This document shows, piece after piece, positions 1-5,409 of a DNA stretch of 5,409 nt; position 1 is the stretch's first letter, and each line of letters begins with the position of its first letter. The stretch is from assembly GCA_964603025.1 (NCBI GenBank), contig CAZRTO010000068.1:1-5409 (forward strand). The letters run 5' to 3'. A program made the position numbers and the translations under genes. This stretch comes from CALFCX01 sp964603025 (lineage in GTDB: Bacteria; Margulisbacteria; WOR-1; JAKLHX01). The notes below the pieces were generated by a model. That model worked only from the letters and a program-made list of their open reading frames with translations. It did not search any database and had not been told where the DNA came from.

Positions 1-826
1 CTTCTTCCCAGGGAATGCCCATTGATTCAAACTTGGATCTTATGGCTTCCTTATCTTCAAAATTATCCCTGCCCATCGCCGGGGCTTTCAACTCTCCGTG
101 ATACTCCTCCTGCCCCGACTTTTCCGCAAGCCGATTTCTTTGGCTCTCGCTCTGCCTTATATCTGTCGGAGGAAGAGAAATAAGGAATTGAGTTGCAAGG
201 CCTTCCTGGTTGCCGTGATAACCGTTCACGGTTTTTCCGGAGGAGTCAAAATAGACATTAAGGATATCCCAGGTAGATGACGCGTTATAAAGACCGACTA
301 TGTCAGGCCTTTGGCCTTTAGGGTTTGCTCCCGCCAGGACCGTAGCCGATCTCATAGACTGGCTGATTATGTCGTAAGCCCTTGTCAGTCCCCTGACAGG
401 CCCGAATCCTTCCGGGGCGCCGTCCCTCCACACTCCGTTCAAAGAAGCCGTTATCACGCCCCTGTCGCCCGGATACTTTTCCTCCCACTGCCTGCACAGG
501 GCAAACAGCTTAGTATCATGGATCCTGGCAAAAGCAGTAGAAATTCCTGAAACAACCGCATCATTATCGGAGCCGTGCGCGGCACTGAATTCGTGAAGCC
601 GTCCGACTATCTGGTCAAGATCGGAAGCGTTCTGTATTGAGGCGAGCGCCGTCACCTGGCCGGCCAGACTGGCGCTGAAAACTGCCGGGTCAGGCAACGC
701 CGGGGATACCGGTCTGTCCTGCGGCAGGGCCGTTACCGAGGCCCTTGATGCTGGCGGGATCACAGCACCACCATGAACCTGCGCTACACTACTGCCCGCC
801 TGCCCTATTTTTTCTGCATCACCCAT
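1..826 (-). CDS. Uncharacterised protein, paralog of the adjacent upstream gene (3' end off the window)
   Basis: I do not recognise this family. The frame is open from the ATG at 826 to the left edge (275 codons seen, C-terminus missing). The protein starts MGDAEKIGQAG. Residues about 12-50 are rich in Ala, Pro and Val and probably disordered, and no signal peptide or membrane helix is evident. A compact block follows at residues 99-119 (core KLFALCRQWEE), then an AYDIISQS motif at 150-157 and a segment at 178-203 with GLYNA and YFDSSGKTVNGY. All of these have counterparts in the neighbouring 298-aa protein: F99-P119 aligns without gaps to F103-P123 with 11 of 21 identities. The residues after about 225 are charged and Gln/Glu-rich. 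The start is supported by AAGGAG nine bases upstream. By the neighbour's length, only a few tens of residues at most are likely missing. Function is unknown; a cytoplasmic protein is an inference from the lack of a signal peptide. Confidence 0.82.
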   Translation of the reverse strand, partial: MGDAEKIGQAGSSVAQVHGGAVIPPASRASVTALPQDRPVSPALPDPAVFSASLAGQVTALASIQNASDLDQIVGRLHEFSAAHGSDNDAVVSGISTAFARIHDTKLFALCRQWEEKYPGDRGVITASLNGVWRDGAPEGFGPVRGLTRAYDIISQSMRSATVLAGANPKGQRPDIVGLYNASSTWDILNVYFDSSGKTVNGYHGNQEGLATQFLISLPPTDIRQSESQRNRLAEKSGQEEYHGELKAPAMGRDNFEDKEAIRSKFESMGIPWEE

Positions 827-832
827 ATACAG

Positions 833-1729
833 TCACTCCTTTTCCGGCGTTCTTCCCATGCAGACATCGAACAGCCTATCGAGCTTGTCGCGGTCTCCGT
901 GGCCCGCGTAATACTTAATTTTTTCTCCGTTATTTTCGGTCTCATAGTAAGCATCCGGATATCCGAACACTACCCGGCCGTTATCATCATAGAAATATGA
1001 AGGCTTTTCTCCGTAAAGATGTTCTTTCGCGGGCTGCTCAGCTGCCCTTGATCCCCCGATCGCGGGTATCGAGTACGTTTCCATCACAGGTCCCGGCCCT
1101 GAAACGATATAGTCAAAAGCCATAAGGGGAGGCACTCCGTAAGAAGTAACCCCGAGGATAGATCTTCCTTCTTCCGTTGAATATCTGCCTATGAGCCTTG
1201 AAGGATATATGGCATTATACACGCCCGTTATGCTTGCATCCGACTCGCTGATGATGCTGAACGCGGAATAAAGATCGGGACTAAAAGGAGCCCCATTAAT
1301 TACTCCCGGGTCGCTTCTGGTCGCCAGCGACAGAGCGGTCATTATTTCAGATATGTGTTCGGGATGTTCTTCATCCCATTTCAAACAAATGGCGAACAGT
1401 TTTACATCCGGCATTTTTGCAAAAGTATTGGACAGGTACGCCTCCATCTCGGCAGGGGTCAGACCGCCTCCACCGTTCCTTCCGCGGAGCGAATCGACCA
1501 TGCCGGAAAACTTATCGACTACCGGGGAAAGTTCTTCGGATGTTTCGATCCGGTCAGGCAGGCTTTCTACCATTTTGACGACCTCGATCTGAAAATTGAC
1601 CGGGTCCAGGATCTTATCAACAGGCCTTGTGTTGGACGAAGGCGGCACGGCACCGGCGCTCCTGACAGTCGGGACCGCGACCCCGCCAGCACCGGCAACA
1701 CGCCCATACCCGCTCACTTCATTGACCAT
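833..1729 (-). CDS. Uncharacterised 298-aa protein, first of a tandem paralog pair
   Basis: I do not recognise this family. The protein begins MVNEVSGYGRVAGAGG, with a Gly/Ala/Val/Pro-rich, probably disordered N-terminus (residues 1-40) and no signal peptide or membrane segment. A Gly run (86-89) precedes the best conserved block, NTFAKMPDVKLFAICLKWDE (101-120), then AFSIISES (156-163), a GVYNA segment (169-173), and a C-terminal part rich in Tyr and charged residues (240-280). The neighbouring protein to the left matches it along its length: GAV-PP and RPV-DP near the N-terminus, the Lys-Leu-Phe-Ala-x-Cys core, A-[FY]-x-I-I-S-x-S, and Gly-x-Tyr-Asn-Ala followed at the same spacing by Gly-[RK] and Gly. 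Some motifs recur within this protein: AFSIIS (156-161) resembles AFDYIVS (204-210), and YSTEEGRSILG (183-193) resembles FYDDNGRVVFG (246-256), hinting at an internal duplication. The ATG at 1729 has GAGGG six bases upstream. The gene is divergent from the homospermidine operon. Confidence 0.85.
   Translation of the reverse strand: MVNEVSGYGRVAGAGGVAVPTVRSAGAVPPSSNTRPVDKILDPVNFQIEVVKMVESLPDRIETSEELSPVVDKFSGMVDSLRGRNGGGGLTPAEMEAYLSNTFAKMPDVKLFAICLKWDEEHPEHISEIMTALSLATRSDPGVINGAPFSPDLYSAFSIISESDASITGVYNAIYPSRLIGRYSTEEGRSILGVTSYGVPPLMAFDYIVSGPGPVMETYSIPAIGGSRAAEQPAKEHLYGEKPSYFYDDNGRVVFGYPDAYYETENNGEKIKYYAGHGDRDKLDRLFDVCMGRTPEKE
836..841 (-). promoter_or_regulatory. Ribosome binding site overlapping the end of the upstream paralog
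   Basis: On the minus strand AAGGAG lies nine bases before the ATG at 826. It also encodes the last two residues (Lys-Glu) of the upstream paralog, whose TGA stop (835-833) falls inside the spacer. A ribosome finishing the first gene would therefore terminate on the initiation site of the second. This supports co-transcription and translational coupling of the pair and fixes the start of the downstream gene. Confidence 0.75.
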
Positions 1730-1735
1730 AAAAAT

Positions 1736-1740
1736 CCCTC
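1736..1740 (-). promoter_or_regulatory. Ribosome binding site of the 298-aa paralog
   Basis: GAGGG on the minus strand, six bases before the ATG at 1729, supports that start. I found no convincing -35/-10 pair for this direction in the remainder of the divergent spacer, so the promoter of the paralog pair is unassigned. Confidence 0.6.
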
Positions 1741-1798
1741 ATACATATGTCGGCTCACTGCGCGAGATTCTTGCATAGAAATATGCCGTCTTTCAGTC

Positions 1799-1826
1799 TT
1801 GAATAAAAAACTTTTTGTGTTATGAT
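1799..1826 (+). promoter_or_regulatory. Sigma-70-type extended -10 promoter of the hss-odc operon
   Basis: TTGAAT (1799-1804, 4 of 6 to TTGACA) is followed after 16 bases by TATGAT (1821-1826, 5 of 6 to TATAAT). The -10 box is preceded by TG at 1818-1819, the extended -10 position. The expected transcription start is near 1832-1834, giving a leader of about 25 bases before the TTG start at 1858. The spacer is A/T-rich. No operator or riboswitch-sized leader is present, so regulation by a long 5' RNA structure is unlikely. This is a pattern match only, without experimental support. Confidence 0.65.
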
Positions 1827-1843
1827 TCTGTTTATATCTCTTG

Positions 1844-1850
1844 AAAGGAG
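1844..1850 (+). promoter_or_regulatory. Strong ribosome binding site that sets the TTG start of hss
   Basis: AAAGGAG sits seven bases before the TTG at 1858, ideal spacing. The alternative in-frame ATG at 1822 has no Shine-Dalgarno site and overlaps the predicted -10 box, so it would not be transcribed from this promoter. The site therefore decides the start. Confidence 0.85.
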
Positions 1851-1857
1851 AAAAAGA

Positions 1858-3303
1858 TTGAAGTTCAACGGGAAGATACTTGTTATCGGCTGCGGATTCG
1901 TCTCAAGATGCACGATCCCCCTAATACTCAAACACGTCGATATGGACCCGAAAAAAATAACCGTGATCGACTTTGAGGATAACAGATCATATATAACGGA
2001 TGCCATAAACGAAGGCGTCCGTTTCAAGGTTGACAGGATCACGAGACAGAACATGAGGACAAAGCTGGCAAGCTATGTCGGCAAGGGAGACATGATAATA
2101 GACCTCGCCTGGAACATAGAATGCACCGAGATACTTGAGTGGTGCCACGACCGCGGAGTGATGTACATCAACACATCCGTGGAGCTCTGGGACCCCTATG
2201 AGGGCGCAAAGGACAAGATGCCCGCTGACCGCACACTATATGTAAGGCACATGGCCATCAGAAAAATGGTGGAAGGATGGAAGAACAAGAAAGGCGCGAC
2301 AGCCATAATCGAGCACGGCGCAAACCCCGGGCTCGTATCTCACTTCACAAAGGTCGGCCTGGTGGATATAGCGAATAAGCTTATCAGATCCAAGCCAAAG
2401 GACAAAAGGATCCCTCAGATAAAGAAAGCACTTGCATCCAAGGATTTTGCCCGGCTCTCAATGCTCCTCGGCGTCAAAGTGATCCATATAAGCGAGCGGG
2501 ATACCCAGATATCTGACAAGCCCAAGGAAGTCAACGAATTCGTCAACACCTGGAGCGTGGAAGGCTTCCGCGAGGAAGGGATAGCTCCGGCAGAAATGGG
2601 CTGGGGAACTCATGAAAAAAGGGTCCCGGACGGAGCTCATTTCCACCAGGGCGGCCCCGGGAACCAGATCTGCCTTCCGCAGATGGGAATAAAGACCTGG
2701 GTAAGAAGCTGGGTCCCGTGCGGCGAGATAACCGGCATGATCGTGCGCCACGGCGAGGCTTTTACGATATCTGACCATCTGACCGTATGGGAGAACGGAA
2801 CACCTGTCTACAGGCCCACTGTCCACTACGCATACTGTCCGGCTGACGTGGCGATCAACTCCCTGCACGAGCTTGAGATGAGACAGTTTGATCTCCAACA
2901 GGCGCAGAGAGTTATGACGGACGAGATAATCGACGGCAGGGACGAGCTTGGCGTACTGATAATGGGCCATGATTTCAAGTCGTGGTGGGTAGGCTCACTC
3001 CTCGACATACACGAATCCCGGGAACTGGCGCCGGGACAGAACGCGACCACTCTGCAGGTAGCCTGCTCGGTCATTGCGGCCGTCCTTTGGATGATGAAAA
3101 ATCCGGCAAAAGGCGTTTGCGTACCGGATGATCTGCCGCACGAAGACATACTCAAAGTGGCCAGGGAATACCTGGGGCCTTTTGTTTCGGCCCCGGTCGA
3201 CTGGACGCCGCTCAAGACGCGCGTAGACCTTTACCAGAGCTTTAACAAGGTCAAGTTCGACCGCAAAGACCCGTGGCAGTTCCATAATTTTTTGGTGCAA
3301 TAG
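1858..3303 (+). CDS. hss: Homospermidine synthase (NAD-dependent, saccharopine-dehydrogenase-like fold)
   Basis: The predicted reaction makes sym-homospermidine and ammonia from two putrescines (or spermidine plus putrescine), with NAD reduced and reoxidised within the cycle. It would act as a soluble cytoplasmic enzyme. From the TTG start the protein is 481 aa, close to the usual size of bacterial homospermidine synthases (about 475-480). The N-terminal Rossmann strand reads KILVIGCGFVSRCTIPLI (6-23), with Ser16 at the third glycine position. Family signatures seen are HGANPGLVSHF (153-163), SERDTQ (212-217), NTWSVEGF (230-237) and AEMGWGTHE (245-253). From memory of the Blastochloris viridis enzyme, its substrate-contacting Trp (W229) and Glu (E237) should correspond to W232 and E240, which keep the same spacing; Asn156 likely matches its Asn162. 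The TTG is preferred over the upstream ATG because of its Shine-Dalgarno site, the promoter position and the typical MKFNGKI start. A decarboxylase gene follows three bases after the stop, forming an operon. Carboxyspermidine dehydrogenase shares the fold, but the GWGTHE and HGANPG signatures favour this call. Confidence 0.93.
   Translation: MKFNGKILVIGCGFVSRCTIPLILKHVDMDPKKITVIDFEDNRSYITDAINEGVRFKVDRITRQNMRTKLASYVGKGDMIIDLAWNIECTEILEWCHDRGVMYINTSVELWDPYEGAKDKMPADRTLYVRHMAIRKMVEGWKNKKGATAIIEHGANPGLVSHFTKVGLVDIANKLIRSKPKDKRIPQIKKALASKDFARLSMLLGVKVIHISERDTQISDKPKEVNEFVNTWSVEGFREEGIAPAEMGWGTHEKRVPDGAHFHQGGPGNQICLPQMGIKTWVRSWVPCGEITGMIVRHGEAFTISDHLTVWENGTPVYRPTVHYAYCPADVAINSLHELEMRQFDLQQAQRVMTDEIIDGRDELGVLIMGHDFKSWWVGSLLDIHESRELAPGQNATTLQVACSVIAAVLWMMKNPAKGVCVPDDLPHEDILKVAREYLGPFVSAPVDWTPLKTRVDLYQSFNKVKFDRKDPWQFHNFLVQ
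3294..3297 (+). promoter_or_regulatory. Weak ribosome binding site for the decarboxylase gene
   Basis: GGTG, part of the anti-16S complement GGAGGTGAT, lies nine bases before the ATG at 3307, inside the last codons of hss. A closer AGGA at 3302-3305 leaves a single base before the ATG and is too near to work normally. With only three bases between the genes, translation of the decarboxylase probably depends on ribosomes arriving from hss. Confidence 0.35.
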
Positions 3304-3306
3304 GAT

Positions 3307-4431
3307 ATGTCAAAGACACAGGCCCTGATACGCACCATACGCCGCGAGGCCAAAAAGCACGGCACCCCGCTGATGCTGATCAGCAAAGCATCATTAAAGG
3401 AGCAGTTCAGCCTGTTCAAGAAGCACCTTCCCAAGGTGGAACCATTCTACGCCATAAAAGCCAATCCCAACCCAGGGATGATCAAGTTCTTCGCCGATCT
3501 CGGCTGCGGGTTCGATGTGGCTTCGGCCAATGAAATGAAAACAGTGCTGTCTCTGGGGGTGCGCCCGGAAAAGATCATATTCGCAAATACGATCAAATCC
3601 GAAAAAGATATCCTCTTCGCCAAGAAGAACGGGGTAAAGCTGATGACGTTCGACAACGAACCAGAGCTCTATAAGATAGCAAAAAGCTGCCCCGGGGCAA
3701 AGGTCCTTGTCAGGATCAAAGTAGCCAATGTCGGCAGCATAGTCGAGCTTTCTCTCAAGTTCGGGGCAGACCCGGAACAGGCGGTCCATTTCCTGATAAA
3801 AGCGAAAAAGCTCGGTCTCAAACCGATGGGGGTCGCGTTCCATGTCGGCTCCCAGTGTCTGGACGCCAGCAATTATATCCAGGCCCTTGAGATGAGCTCT
3901 GCCATATTCAGGGAAGCCCGGCAGAACGGCATCAAGCTCTCGCTCCTTGATATCGGCGGAGGGTTCCCGATCAAGCATTTCGACAGGGACACCCATATCG
4001 ACTTTCCACAGCTGGCTTCAAAAATAAAAAAGGAACTGAAGCGGCTGTTCGACAAAGACATCAGCTTCATAGCTGAGCCCGGGAGGTTCTTTGCCGGGCC
4101 GGCAGGGCTGTTGATAACAAGGGTCGTGGGCCGCACATTCAGGAACAACAAAAATTATTATTATCTCGACGACGGTATATATCAGGATTTTTCTGGAATC
4201 GTGTTCGACCACTGCAAATACCAGTTCAACGCGATCAAGCGCGGACATAAATATCTAAGCACGCTTGCCGGCCCCACCTGTGATTCGTTCGATACGATAT
4301 CGCAGAGCGAAGAACTTCCGGAACTGGAGGTCGGGGATATCGTCTACGTGAAAAGCATCGGGGCGTATTCGTGCGCGTCAGCGGTCCCGGGATTCAACGG
4401 ATTTATGCCGGCGAAGATAGTGTTGATATAG
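3307..4431 (+). CDS. odc: Fold-III PLP-dependent decarboxylase, probably ornithine (or lysine/ornithine) decarboxylase
   Basis: The enzyme probably decarboxylates L-ornithine to putrescine, the substrate of the preceding homospermidine synthase. The 374-aa length fits bacterial members of the eukaryotic-type ODC family (alanine-racemase fold), unrelated to E. coli SpeC. The PLP lysine is K51 in FYAIKANPNP (47-56). Other family motifs are FDVAS (69-73), KFGAD (151-155), HVGSQ (179-183), DIGGGFP (215-221), EPGRFFAGPAG (257-267), the LDDGIYQDFSGIVFDH stretch (287-302), GPTCDSFDT (322-330) and GAYSCASAVPGFNGF (352-366). C325 is the expected catalytic cysteine. D301 (in FDH) and D326 (in CDS) match the aspartates that hold the distal amine of ornithine in eukaryotic ODC. 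This points to a diamine-forming substrate rather than diaminopimelate or arginine. Ornithine and lysine cannot be separated by these motifs; the hss neighbour favours ornithine. Active enzymes of this family are dimers sharing active sites. The ATG lies three bases after the hss stop. Confidence 0.9.
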   Translation: MSKTQALIRTIRREAKKHGTPLMLISKASLKEQFSLFKKHLPKVEPFYAIKANPNPGMIKFFADLGCGFDVASANEMKTVLSLGVRPEKIIFANTIKSEKDILFAKKNGVKLMTFDNEPELYKIAKSCPGAKVLVRIKVANVGSIVELSLKFGADPEQAVHFLIKAKKLGLKPMGVAFHVGSQCLDASNYIQALEMSSAIFREARQNGIKLSLLDIGGGFPIKHFDRDTHIDFPQLASKIKKELKRLFDKDISFIAEPGRFFAGPAGLLITRVVGRTFRNNKNYYYLDDGIYQDFSGIVFDHCKYQFNAIKRGHKYLSTLAGPTCDSFDTISQSEELPELEVGDIVYVKSIGAYSCASAVPGFNGFMPAKIVLI

Positions 4432-4457
4432 AGCGTCTTTATTCAGCCTTATCCCCA

Positions 4458-4562
4458 AATGACCAATTAACAATTTCACAATTAACAACAAGGAATTATA
4501 TCAAAATAAGTGCGCAAAGCGCACACATAGTTGTTAATTGGTCATTGAGCAATTGTTAATTT
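4458..4562. repeat. Nested inverted and direct repeats in the convergent spacer
   Basis: A perfect 16-bp inverted repeat has arms at 4458-4473 (AATGACCAATTAACAA) and 4531-4546, separated by 57 bases. The 10-mer CAATTAACAA recurs directly at 4464-4473 and 4479-4488. Its reverse complement is at 4531-4540, and a 9-base match lies at 4553-4561. This allows alternative perfect 11-bp pairings: 4479-4489 with 4530-4540, and 4465-4475 with 4551-4561. A separate GC-rich hairpin sits inside at 4510-4524. The block fills nearly all of the 139-bp spacer and is far more AT-rich than the flanking genes. It could be a small palindromic intergenic element (MITE- or REP-like) or a bidirectional RNA-processing/termination structure. 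No transposase or obvious target-site duplication is seen. Confidence 0.8.
4503..4524 (-). terminator. Candidate intrinsic terminator for the glucan phosphorylase gene
   Basis: Read on the minus strand, GTGCGC-TTT-GCGCAC forms a perfect 6-bp GC-rich hairpin with a 3-base loop, followed by TTATTTT. It starts about 46 bases after the phosphorylase stop. The stem is short and the T-tract is interrupted once, so strength is uncertain. Read on the plus strand, the same hairpin is followed by ACATAG rather than a T-run, so it is a poor terminator for the hss-odc transcript. Confidence 0.5.
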
Positions 4563-4570
4563 TCCAAAAC

Positions 4571-5409
4571 TCATTTATCCCAGATCAGTCCTTTGTACTC
4601 CCTGACCATCCTGTGCGTTGAAAAATAGGAGGACTGCTCCACGCAGTTGACCATCATGTCTATCCACTTGGACGAGGCGATGTCCTCTCTGCCGGAGACA
4701 GTGTCGTAATAAATGCCCATCAGCTTTGACAGGGACTGGTAAAGGGCGGCGGCGTCCTGTTCCATCTTGAGGTCGGCTTCGCTGCCGATCTCACCCTCAC
4801 CCGGGATATATCCGAATATCTCCCCTATTCCCTTGTCCGCGGCCTCCACCACCCAGCCGTCCAGAGTGCTCAGCTGCGCCACTCCGTCGATGATGGCCTT
4901 CATCCCGCTGGTCCCGGACGCTTCAAAAGGCGGAAGGGGATTGTTGAGCCACACATCCACGGAGGATGTGAGCAGTTTGGCAAAATAGGTGTCGTAATTT
5001 TCAAGGAAAAGGACCCTAAGTGTTTTGCGCTGTCCTCCGAGGTGATTGATCTTTTCCATTATCTGGTCCATGAACCCGGCCGCGAAAGTGTCAGCCGGAT
5101 GGGCCTTGCCTGCTATGATTATCTGGAGCTCCCCTATGTTCTTTGAGAACTCGACAAGCTTGTTTATATCGTGAAAAAGCATCGTGGGCCTCTTATAGTT
5201 GGCAAACCTTCTTGCCCATGACACGGTAAAGGCCTGCGGATTAAAGAACCAGTGCTTGAACATCTCCGCCAGCTGCTCCTTGTTCCTCAAATGCGCGGCC
5301 CACAGGTCGCTCCTAAAAACCGGATCTCTCTTCAGTTTCGCGGCATTGGCCAGGAGCGTCGGATCGGCCTCAAAGTCCCCGATGACCGTTTTGTGTTTGA
5401 TAAGAGCTT
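4571..5409 (-). CDS. glgP: Alpha-glucan (glycogen/maltodextrin) phosphorylase, GT35, C-terminal part
   Basis: The enzyme releases glucose-1-phosphate from the non-reducing ends of alpha-1,4-glucans using phosphate and PLP, in the cytoplasm. The frame is open to the right edge; 278 C-terminal residues are visible and the N-terminus is missing. Counting from the edge, GT35 signatures are LWAAHLRNKEQL (35-46), FTVSWARRFANYKRPTMLF (60-78), IIIAGKAHPAD (96-106), ENYDTYFAKLL (136-146), VDVWLNNPLPPFEASGTSGM (150-169) and the PLP lysine K170 immediately after. The C-terminus ends with FSTHRMVREYKGLIW (262-276), typical of the group. The AGKAHPAD and GTSGMK forms point to the shorter bacterial/archaeal-type phosphorylases rather than the E. 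coli GlgP/MalP type with GTGNMK. After the PLP lysine, AIIDGVAQLS has Asp174 where Asn is usual, and the usual double Trp with EG reads WVVEA (185-189). The gene is convergent with hss-odc, with an internally repetitive spacer and a candidate terminator after its stop. Confidence 0.9.
   Translation of the reverse strand, partial: ALIKHKTVIGDFEADPTLLANAAKLKRDPVFRSDLWAAHLRNKEQLAEMFKHWFFNPQAFTVSWARRFANYKRPTMLFHDINKLVEFSKNIGELQIIIAGKAHPADTFAAGFMDQIMEKINHLGGQRKTLRVLFLENYDTYFAKLLTSSVDVWLNNPLPPFEASGTSGMKAIIDGVAQLSTLDGWVVEAADKGIGEIFGYIPGEGEIGSEADLKMEQDAAALYQSLSKLMGIYYDTVSGREDIASSKWIDMMVNCVEQSSYFSTHRMVREYKGLIWDK

Noticed and set aside
1355..1825. Plus-strand open frame of 156 codons opposite the 298-aa paralog
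   Set aside because: It is a shadow of the minus-strand gene, which has paralog support and a proper ribosome site; the translated product looks random.
1822..1857. ATG at 1822 as the start of homospermidine synthase
   Set aside because: It has no ribosome site, overlaps the predicted -10 box and adds 12 residues before a typical N-terminus; the TTG at 1858 is better supported.
1755..2054. Minus-strand open frame of 99 codons across the hss start
   Set aside because: It lies opposite the well-supported hss gene and its promoter, has no ribosome site that I could see, and its product resembles no family.
4495..4523. Minus-strand TATAAT at 4500-4495 as a promoter
   Set aside because: No -35-like sequence lies at the right distance (TGCGCT is there), and it would point into the 3' end of the decarboxylase gene.
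4458..4546. 16-bp inverted repeat as an intrinsic terminator for the hss-odc transcript
   Set aside because: The loop is 57 bases, the stem is AT-rich and no T-run follows the second arm, so it does not fit a standard intrinsic terminator; it is kept as a repeat instead.
4371..4559. Plus-strand open frame over the end of the decarboxylase and the repeat region
   Set aside because: It begins inside the decarboxylase in another frame and its second half is simply translation of the inverted repeats.
4464..4562. Recurring CAATTAACAA units as a CRISPR array
   Set aside because: The units are 10 bp, irregularly spaced, in both orientations, and without spacer-sized gaps or cas genes.

Overview
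The window looks like bacterial chromosome with moderate GC content, densely packed genes, clear Shine-Dalgarno sites, and frequent ATA (Ile) and AGG/AGA (Arg) codons. I cannot name the organism from sequence alone. The style would suit an uncultured, metagenome-type lineage (for example a Margulisbacteria- or Elusimicrobia-like group), but that is a weak impression. No rRNA, tRNA, CRISPR array, transposase or phage gene is visible.

Layout. Positions 1-1729 (minus strand) hold two adjacent genes for related proteins of no family I recognise. The upstream copy is complete (298 aa). The downstream copy runs off the left edge after 275 codons. They are 6 bp apart, and the ribosome binding site of the second lies in the last codons of the first, so they look like a translationally coupled tandem duplication. 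A short divergent intergenic region (1730-1857) carries a good sigma-70-type extended -10 promoter facing right. It drives a two-gene polyamine operon: homospermidine synthase (1858-3303, TTG start) and a fold-III PLP-dependent ornithine/lysine-type decarboxylase (3307-4431). Positions 4432-4570 are an AT-rich, convergent intergenic region built from nested inverted and direct repeats. Positions 4571-5409 (minus strand) hold the C-terminal 278 residues of an alpha-glucan (glycogen/maltodextrin) phosphorylase whose N-terminus lies beyond the right edge.

How the genes work together. The decarboxylase would convert ornithine to putrescine. The synthase would condense two putrescines, with NAD as a recycled hydride carrier, into sym-homospermidine and ammonia. 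The two genes thus form a self-contained homospermidine module. The phosphorylase belongs to storage-glucan metabolism and is transcribed towards the polyamine operon, so there is no sign that it shares the operon's regulation. The paralog pair is divergent from the polyamine operon. Shared regulation is possible but not shown. The least explained parts of the window are the paralog family and the repeat-built convergent spacer.
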